Assembly: GCA_903851225.1 (NCBI GenBank)
Contig: CAINNT010000121.1
Span: 1-5,771, forward strand
Direction of reading: 5' to 3'
Origin: an uncultured Chloroflexota bacterium
Lineage (GTDB): Bacteria > Chloroflexota > Limnocylindria > Limnocylindrales > Limnocylindraceae
DNA: 5,771 nucleotides
The notes below the pieces were generated by a model. It did no database searches. It saw only the letters and a program-made list of their open reading frames with translations, and was not told the origin of the DNA. The position numbers and the translations under genes are program-made. Shown piece by piece: positions 1 through 4,515 of the stretch (position 1 is the first letter of the stretch; every line of letters begins with the position of its first letter).

Positions 1-1193
1 CAGCCCACCAGGCGCAACCAGCGTGGCGAGACATGCTCGCCGAGGAGCGACTTGCTGCTCGTGAGCTTGACGATGAACGCCAGCACAATCGGCAAGAAGA
101 GCCCCTGCAGGTACTGGCTACTGATGATCGCGCCAATCGGATTGAGCCCAGGGATCATCACCACGATGGCACCGATGGCCAAGATTGCGGTGAAGATGCC
201 GTAGAAGATCGGCGCTTCGCTCAGACGCTTGTCGACCCCCGACTCAAAGCCGAACGCCTCGGCGAGGGCGAAGGCGGTGGTGAGCGGCATGATCGCCATC
301 GCCAACAGGCTTGCGCCGAAGAGGCCAGCGCCAAAGAGAATCTTCGAGAACTCACCGGCGAGCGGCTCCAGGGCGACCGCCGCTTCTGCTGCCGACCCGA
401 TTGGCTTGCCGAGCGAACCGAGAGCAACAGCGGTGGCAATCACCACGCATGCGGCGATGAAGTTCGTCCAGATCGATCCAAGGACGGCGTCCGCCCGCGC
501 GGCGCCGAGCCGCTCAACGCCAATGCCCTTTTCGGCGACGGCAGACTGCAGGTAGAACTGCATGTACGGCGTGACCGTTGTTCCGACCACGGCAACCAGC
601 AGCAACATCTCCGCGCCGGAGACGCCACCGAGATTCGGCGAGGTCAACGACGAGGCGACGGTCGCCCAGTTCGGATTGGCCAAGAGTGCGGCGGCGATGT
701 ACGCCAAGAAGACGGCGGTGAGCGCCAGGAAGATGCGCTCCACGCTGCGATAGGTCCCGTACACCACGAGCAGCCAAACGGTGAGGGCGGCGAGTGGGGC
801 GGTGAGCAGAATCGGCACGCTGAAGATTGCCATTGCCGATGCGGCGCCGGCGACATTCGCCACCGTGTTCGCGAGGTTTGCAAGCAGCAAGACGACCATG
901 GCGAAGAGAGCCCAGCGCACGCCGAAGCGCTCACGGATCAGGTCGGAGAGCCCTTGCCCGGTAACGACGCCGAGGCGTGCGACCGACTCCTGCACCAGTG
1001 CGAGGAGGAGTGCCGTGATCGGAAGGATCCAGAGGAAGCGCAGTCCGGTCTGTGAGCCGAGAGTGGCGTAGGTCGTGATGCCACCGGCATCGTTGCCCGC
1101 AACTCCCGCGATGAGGCCTGGCCCAACTACGGCCAAGAAGGCGAGCGGGCCGCGGCGGCGACGAAAGAGATCGCGTAGGCCGAGGCTAGCCAC
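1..1193 (-). CDS. NRAMP/SLC11-family divalent cation transporter, probable NRMT-like Mg2+ type (3' end off window)
   Basis: Reverse-strand translation from the GTG at 1193 gives 397 open residues up to the window edge. NRAMP proteins usually have about 400-450 residues, so little is missing. It is an integral inner-membrane protein with many hydrophobic helices. Family signatures seen are GPGLIAG and NDAGG (residues 24-38, helix 1), RLGVVTGQGLSDLIRERFG (73-91), VGTTVTPYMQFYLQS (203-217, helix 6) and SQYLQGLFLP (359-368, helix 10). Canonical NRAMPs bind Mn2+/Fe2+ with Asp and Asn of DPGN plus Met and His of MPH. Here the Asp is kept (D35), but Asn is Gly38, Met is Thr208 and His is Tyr210. This departure resembles NRAMP-related Mg2+ transporters, so Mg2+ is the inferred substrate. 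The GTG start overlaps the upstream CBS-domain gene by 8 bases. An in-frame TGA lies two codons upstream, so no earlier start is possible. A weak GGTGA precedes the start. Family membership is sure; the substrate is inferred. Confidence 0.93.
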   Translation of the reverse strand, partial: MASLGLRDLFRRRRGPLAFLAVVGPGLIAGVAGNDAGGITTYATLGSQTGLRFLWILPITALLLALVQESVARLGVVTGQGLSDLIRERFGVRWALFAMVVLLLANLANTVANVAGAASAMAIFSVPILLTAPLAALTVWLLVVYGTYRSVERIFLALTAVFLAYIAAALLANPNWATVASSLTSPNLGGVSGAEMLLLVAVVGTTVTPYMQFYLQSAVAEKGIGVERLGAARADAVLGSIWTNFIAACVVIATAVALGSLGKPIGSAAEAAVALEPLAGEFSKILFGAGLFGASLLAMAIMPLTTAFALAEAFGFESGVDKRLSEAPIFYGIFTAILAIGAIVVMIPGLNPIGAIISSQYLQGLFLPIVLAFIVKLTSSKSLLGEHVSPRWLRLVG

Positions 1194-2562
1194 GCTTCAC
1201 CGGACTCTTCTTCCGTGGCTGCGCCTTTCCCGCCTTCGCCGACGCCTTCCCTCCGCGCTTTGCTGGCGCGCGCGTCGGGACCTCTTGTGGGCCGGCTGCG
1301 GCAAGGCTATCGGCATGCAGGCGTCGCGGCATCTCGCGGCGCCACTCTTCGGGCAGCACGTCCCAGAGCGCGTCGCTTACGGTGATGACGCCCATGAGCC
1401 GGTGGTGCGCATCGACGACGGGAACGGCAACGAGGCCGTAGCGGGTCACGACGCGGGCAACCTCGTCGGAGTGCGCCAGAAGTTCTACGGCGACCGGTTC
1501 ATCGTCCATGAGGTCGCCGACCGTCGCTGTTGGTGCGGCAAGGATCAGGTCGCGGAGCGTCACCTCGCCGAGAAGGCGCCGCTTGCCGTCGACGACGTAG
1601 ACCGCAAATGCAACTTCGGAATCGGGCTCGTGGCGGCGAATTGCGGCAAGTGCGTCGGCGACGGTCGCTTGCGGTCGCAGCGCCACATGCTCCGTCGTCA
1701 TCAACCCGCCGGCGCTCTTCTCCGGGTGAGCGAGCAGCTCCTGCACGTCGTCGCGCTCCTCTTTTGTCATCAAGCGCAAGATCTCCTTGCGGCTCATGGG
1801 TGAGAGCTCGGCGACCGCGTCCGCCGCCTCGTCAGGGCTCATCTCCTCCAACAGATCGGCGGCGCGCTCCGGCTCGAGGTCTTCCAACAGATCGGTGCGC
1901 GTCTCTGGCTCCAACTCTTCGAGCGCCTCTGCGGCGACCTCTTCATCGAGGGTGCTGAAGATGTCGGCGCGGTCACGCGGCGTCAGCTGGTCGACGATGG
2001 TCGCGAGGTCCGCAGGGTGGAGCTCTGAGAGACCGGCGTGAGGAACGCGGAGGCGCACGCTGGCAATCGTCGAACCGAGCGGATCAACATCCTCCCAGTC
2101 GATGTACGACGCAACCCGTGACTGTTCGCCGGAGAAGCGATTGATCCAGGTGTCAGGGAGTCCAAGTCGGCGAAGCAGTCCCGCGGTGCCTACATCGACG
2201 GCGACGAGGCGCATTGCCCCCTCGACGAAGTCGAGGATCACGTCGTTGGCGCGCACCACCTTGCGCCCGTCGATGTCAACGATCTGCTTATCAAGCAGAT
2301 CGCCCTTCAGCAGGATCTCATCTTCGCGGCGGCGGAAACGGCTGATGTTGACGCGGGTCGCCAGGATCGTGGCGCCTGCAGCATCCATGCGCTCCACGCT
2401 GCTCCAGCCGAGGTAAATACGGCGGCGCCCAGTTCGGACCACGAGCCCGGTGATCGGGGGGTGGCTCGTGCCCACCGCGGCGATGAGGTCATCGATGACG
2501 CCGATCGCGTCGGCGCCGCTGTCTCGAACGGGCTGGCCAATGAGTCGTGAGAGGTGGAGCAT
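1186..2562 (-). CDS. PRC-barrel / MgtE N-terminal / CBS-pair protein, probable cytosolic Mg2+ sensor of the adjacent transporter
   Basis: This is a 458-residue soluble protein with no membrane segment. Domains in order are: two PRC-barrel-like beta segments (about 1-75 and 85-160, each opening with a pattern like SRLIGQPV or GDLLDKQIVD); an MgtE N-terminal-type helical superhelix (about 177-280, starting LHPADLATIVDQL and ending in EKSAGGLMTTEHV, an MgtE hallmark); a CBS pair (about 288-405); and a Lys/Arg/Ala/Pro-rich tail (about 429-458). In MgtE the N and CBS domains bind Mg2+ and gate a transmembrane pore. That pore is absent here, and the next gene, overlapping by 8 bases, is a transporter. 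I infer a regulatory subunit that senses Mg2+ or nucleotide and controls the NRAMP-like partner. A TTG at 2574 would add four residues, but ATG at 2562 is preferred because GGAGG lies 5 bases before it, and the TTG itself abuts that Shine-Dalgarno. Confidence 0.92.
   Translation of the reverse strand: MLHLSRLIGQPVRDSGADAIGVIDDLIAAVGTSHPPITGLVVRTGRRRIYLGWSSVERMDAAGATILATRVNISRFRRREDEILLKGDLLDKQIVDIDGRKVVRANDVILDFVEGAMRLVAVDVGTAGLLRRLGLPDTWINRFSGEQSRVASYIDWEDVDPLGSTIASVRLRVPHAGLSELHPADLATIVDQLTPRDRADIFSTLDEEVAAEALEELEPETRTDLLEDLEPERAADLLEEMSPDEAADAVAELSPMSRKEILRLMTKEERDDVQELLAHPEKSAGGLMTTEHVALRPQATVADALAAIRRHEPDSEVAFAVYVVDGKRRLLGEVTLRDLILAAPTATVGDLMDDEPVAVELLAHSDEVARVVTRYGLVAVPVVDAHHRLMGVITVSDALWDVLPEEWRREMPRRLHADSLAAAGPQEVPTRAPAKRGGKASAKAGKAQPRKKSPVKRG
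1747..1926 (-). repeat. Five tandem 12-residue units in the MgtE N-like domain
   Basis: Residues 213-272 of the CBS protein fall into 12-residue units: ALEELEPETRTD, LLEDLEPERAAD, LLEEMSPDEAAD, AVAELSPMSRKE and a weaker ILRLMTKEERDD. The pattern is a hydrophobic pair, acid, x, Leu/Met, x, Pro, then a charged end. At DNA level CCAACAGATCGG recurs 36 bases apart (near 1849 and 1885). This is the helical-superhelix repeat of MgtE N domains and lies within the gene. Confidence 0.75.
2280..2302. repeat. Perfect 10-base inverted repeat with 3-base loop, inside the CBS gene
   Basis: CGATCTGCTT at 2280-2289 and AAGCAGATCG at 2293-2302 are exact reverse complements separated by ATC. In the mRNA this can fold into a tight hairpin. 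It lies in the codons for DLLDKQIV (residues 88-95), between the two PRC-like segments. It may be coincidental coding sequence. Confidence 0.7.
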
Positions 2563-2567
2563 GCTGC

Positions 2568-2572
2568 CCTCC
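2568..2572 (-). promoter_or_regulatory. Shine-Dalgarno GGAGG that fixes the CBS-gene start
   Basis: On the minus strand GGAGG is followed by GCAGC and then ATG at 2562, a spacing of 5 bases. This selects the ATG over the upstream in-frame TTG at 2574. Confidence 0.75.
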
Positions 2573-2604
2573 AATGCTGTGCGCCGGCTCCTGCGGTCAC
2601 GAGG

Positions 2605-2610
2605 AGTCTA
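2605..2610 (-). promoter_or_regulatory. Candidate -10 element (TAGACT) for the sensor-transporter operon
   Basis: TAGACT fits the TANNNT pattern on the minus strand, inside the 81-base divergent spacer. Transcription would start near 2598 and give a leader of about 35 bases containing the GGAGG site. I see no convincing -35 box, so this is a weak, position-supported guess. Confidence 0.3.
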
Positions 2611-2631
2611 CGCGGCAGCCCCTGCTCGCGC

Positions 2632-2637
2632 TACCCT
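2632..2637 (+). promoter_or_regulatory. Candidate -10 element (TACCCT) for leaderless transcription
   Basis: TACCCT fits TANNNT and ends 6 bases before the ATG at 2644, so transcription would begin at or next to the start codon. No Shine-Dalgarno lies before this ATG, which fits a leaderless mRNA. No clear -35 hexamer is visible. Confidence 0.42.
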
Positions 2638-2643
2638 GACCCT

Positions 2644-3540
2644 ATGCCTGAACCGACATTGACCCGCCGTCGTGCCCGCGCCGTCGCTGCAGAGCGCCTC
2701 GCTGCCCTGACCGATACGGCGGCAGAGTTTGGTGAGGTCGAAGTGACGCGACCGTGGGCAGAGACAATAGTCGCCGTTGCTGTCGCAGCTGGAGTCGCCC
2801 ACTTCGCGACCGGCCCAGGCACTGTGCTCGCCGGTGCTGGCGCCGCCCTGCTGGGTGCCGTTGGCGTCAACGCCGTCCGACGATCTGAGGTTCGTGATCT
2901 ACCGGTGGGCGCCGAGGTGATACTCGGCGGCTTGATCGCCCTCGCCATAGCCGGAGTGGTACGCCTCGTCCCAACAGGAATTGCTGCCGTCATCGCTATC
3001 ACCGCAGGGATCGGCATCTTGCGCGCCGTGATCGAGTGGGAGCTGCGCCTGCGCCGCGGCACGAATGGCTCGCTGCACCGCGACCGCGTGGTCAGCTTGG
3101 CCGTCTTCACGCTCGTCCTCTTCGCCGCGTCCGTCGGCATCTCGGCTCTGGTCCCAGGCATCGTCACCCTCCCTGGTACCCCGTCGGCGCGACCTGATCC
3201 CGTCGGCCCCCTCGCGGTGCTCGCGGTGGGAATCGGAAGTGCCGCGGTGGCAGCACTCCTTGCCGCCGGCATGTCGAGCCTCCGTCGCGAGCGAACCTCA
3301 GCGATCGTTCGCGATGCCCTCGGTGCGGCGGCACTCAACGGCGCGGCCTCCATTCTGTTCGCATCCGTTGGCGTGGCGCGACTTGCGGGGCCGGCTGGTC
3401 TCGCTGTCCTCTTCTATGCCCGGGAGATCTGGGCGGCGACCCCCGAGGGTGAGCGCCGCGACCCACGCCTGCTCTTCGAAATCCTCGCGCTCACGCTCGC
3501 AACCGGGGTCGCCCTCCTCTGGATCGGGGTCGGCCGCTAG
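2644..3540 (+). CDS. Unrecognised multi-pass membrane protein
   Basis: This 298-residue protein is not one I recognise. After a basic, Arg-rich N-terminus (TLTRRRARAVAAERL, residues 5-19) come hydrophobic stretches at about 40-77 (probably two helices), 90-130 (two), 148-170, 187-210, 226-262 (one or two) and 277-296. That makes roughly seven to nine membrane segments. Charged connecting stretches occur at 79-85 (RRSEVRD), 131-149 (EWELRLRR and onward), 212-224 (SLRRERTSAIVRD) and 260-275. No catalytic, transporter or ATP-binding motif is visible. ATG 2644 is chosen because the upstream in-frame ATG at 2554 would add a Cys/Arg-rich extension of poor quality and overlap the divergent gene. A TANNNT box 6 bases upstream fits a leaderless start. 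It is divergent from the cation-transport operon, but a link in function is unproven. Confidence 0.85.
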   Translation: MPEPTLTRRRARAVAAERLAALTDTAAEFGEVEVTRPWAETIVAVAVAAGVAHFATGPGTVLAGAGAALLGAVGVNAVRRSEVRDLPVGAEVILGGLIALAIAGVVRLVPTGIAAVIAITAGIGILRAVIEWELRLRRGTNGSLHRDRVVSLAVFTLVLFAASVGISALVPGIVTLPGTPSARPDPVGPLAVLAVGIGSAAVAALLAAGMSSLRRERTSAIVRDALGAAALNGAASILFASVGVARLAGPAGLAVLFYAREIWAATPEGERRDPRLLFEILALTLATGVALLWIGVGR

Positions 3541-3548
3541 CGATCGGC

Positions 3549-3554
3549 TATCCT
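3549..3554 (+). promoter_or_regulatory. Candidate -10 element (TATCCT) for the TPR gene
   Basis: TATCCT fits TANNNT, just after the stop codon of the membrane-protein gene. Transcription would begin near 3561, leaving a leader of about 50 bases before the GTG at 3612. The -35 region would lie in the end of the upstream gene and shows no clear hexamer, so read-through from upstream is equally possible. Confidence 0.35.
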
Positions 3555-3600
3555 TCCGCAACAGCAGAGCGGGGGACAAGAGCCCGCATGCACTGATTTG

Positions 3601-3606
3601 AGGAGG
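3601..3606 (+). promoter_or_regulatory. Consensus Shine-Dalgarno AGGAGG for the TPR gene
   Basis: A full AGGAGG lies 5 bases before the GTG at 3612. It is the strongest ribosome-binding site in the window, fixes this start, and suggests high translation despite the GTG. Confidence 0.85.
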
Positions 3607-3611
3607 CGCAC

Positions 3612-4490
3612 GTGACCCTCGCCAACGAGACCCCAACCACCCAGAAGCCGAGCCGCACCGCGAAGGAGCAGGCGGAGGTTGCCTTGAAGGCGGCCGCTGA
3701 AGGGCGTTGGAAGGATGCGAGCGAGGCAAACTCGGCCATTCTTGCCCTCGGCGATGCGATCAAGGTTGAGGAGCGTATCGAGGCACAGAACCGGCTCGCC
3801 AAGTGCCTGTGGGAGTTGGGAGACCTCGCCGGCTCAAAGAAGGAGTACCAGGCAACCCTCGCCCTCGACCCCCTCAACCGGATCGCCGAGCGCAACCTCG
3901 AGCGCTTGAAGGGTCTCATCAAGAAGGTGGGAAAGAAGATCACCGCCAGTTCGGAGGGGGCCACAACGCCCGCCGGCGTCTTTATTCAAGAGGCGGGTAC
4001 CACCGGCTTTGCCGCACTCACGCACGTTGCCGACGCGGGAACTCTCGCGCAGGTGAATCCTGGCGACTCGGTTGAGCTTGCCGTTCTCGGCAATCGTTTG
4101 ATTGCGAAGGCGAATGGCATCGAGATCGGGCGCGTTGAGCCGCGCATCGCCGCCCGACTTGTCAAGTTGATTGGCGACGGCAACAGTTACACATCGGGTA
4201 TCACCTCTATCAGTGGTGGCGATATCCGCATCATCATCCGCGAAGAGCACGTCAGCGCTGGGAACGTTGGCAAGGTCTCCTTCCCAACCGCCACGCGCAC
4301 TAGCGACGAGCGACCCTACACCAAGGGCTCGTTCTTCCGCGAAGACGAGGGCTTTGGCGACGATGACGAGGACACGTACGAAGAGGAGTTGCCAATCGCC
4401 GAGCGACCAAGTGTCGAGCCGCCTGAGACAACCTCTGATGACGCATTCCTTCCTGAGAGCGAAGAGGCTGGCAGCAGCAACGACGACTAG
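3612..4490 (+). CDS. TPR-like protein with beta-rich middle domain and acidic tail
   Basis: The product has 292 residues and no signal peptide or membrane helix, so it is probably cytoplasmic. Residues 18-105 form TPR-like helix pairs: AEGRWKDASEANSAIL (about 28-43) and LAKCLWELGDLAGSKKEYQATLALDP (split as 62-70 and 71-87), followed by a capping helix ending in a basic GLIKKVGKK patch (101-109). Residues about 120-227 are beta-rich and include VELAVLGNRLIAKANG, IGRVEPRIAARLVKLIGDG and IRIIIREEHV. This vaguely recalls HIRAN-type folds, but I cannot confirm that. From about 243 the chain is very acidic and probably disordered (for example EDEGFGDDDEDTYEEEL). TPRs bind proteins, so a scaffold or adaptor role is inferred; no enzyme motif is seen. 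The next gene starts 25 bases downstream, which suggests an operon. The GTG start is set by AGGAGG. Confidence 0.88.
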   Translation: MTLANETPTTQKPSRTAKEQAEVALKAAAEGRWKDASEANSAILALGDAIKVEERIEAQNRLAKCLWELGDLAGSKKEYQATLALDPLNRIAERNLERLKGLIKKVGKKITASSEGATTPAGVFIQEAGTTGFAALTHVADAGTLAQVNPGDSVELAVLGNRLIAKANGIEIGRVEPRIAARLVKLIGDGNSYTSGITSISGGDIRIIIREEHVSAGNVGKVSFPTATRTSDERPYTKGSFFREDEGFGDDDEDTYEEELPIAERPSVEPPETTSDDAFLPESEEAGSSNDD

Positions 4491-4502
4491 TCGCAGATAG
4501 GC

Positions 4503-4508
4503 GGAGGG
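4503..4508 (+). promoter_or_regulatory. Shine-Dalgarno GGAGGG that decides between two GTG starts
   Basis: GGAGG lies 2 bases before the GTG at 4510 but 8 bases before the GTG at 4516. Normal spacing therefore favours 4516. Confidence 0.6.
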
Positions 4509-4515
4509 CGTGCTC

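Noticed and set aside
33..1055. Long plus-strand open frame of 340 codons
   Set aside because: It lies opposite the NRAMP-like gene. Its translation is Asp/Glu/Arg/His-rich with no domain, as expected from the complement of a GC-rich membrane protein.
1075..1803. Plus-strand open frame of 242 codons
   Set aside because: It is antisense to the CBS protein and the start of the transporter, both of which have clear family motifs. Its product is Arg/Pro-rich noise.
2554..2643. N-terminal extension of the membrane protein from ATG 2554
   Set aside because: The added 30 residues are Cys/Arg/Pro-rich with no hydrophobic or signal pattern, and would overlap the divergent gene's start and Shine-Dalgarno.
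2563..2643. Possible Mg2+ riboswitch upstream of the sensor-transporter operon
   Set aside because: The spacer is only 81 bases and shared with a divergent gene, too short for an M-box, and no conserved aptamer pattern is visible.
2631..3353. Minus-strand open frame of 240 codons
   Set aside because: It is antisense to the membrane protein and is low-complexity Ala/Arg/Thr/Ser sequence. The plus-strand frame shows coherent membrane segments.
3588..3596. Two-codon upstream frame (ATG CAC TGA) in the TPR-gene leader
   Set aside because: It has a G-rich stretch upstream at loose spacing, but such mini-frames are common by chance and nothing else supports regulation by it.
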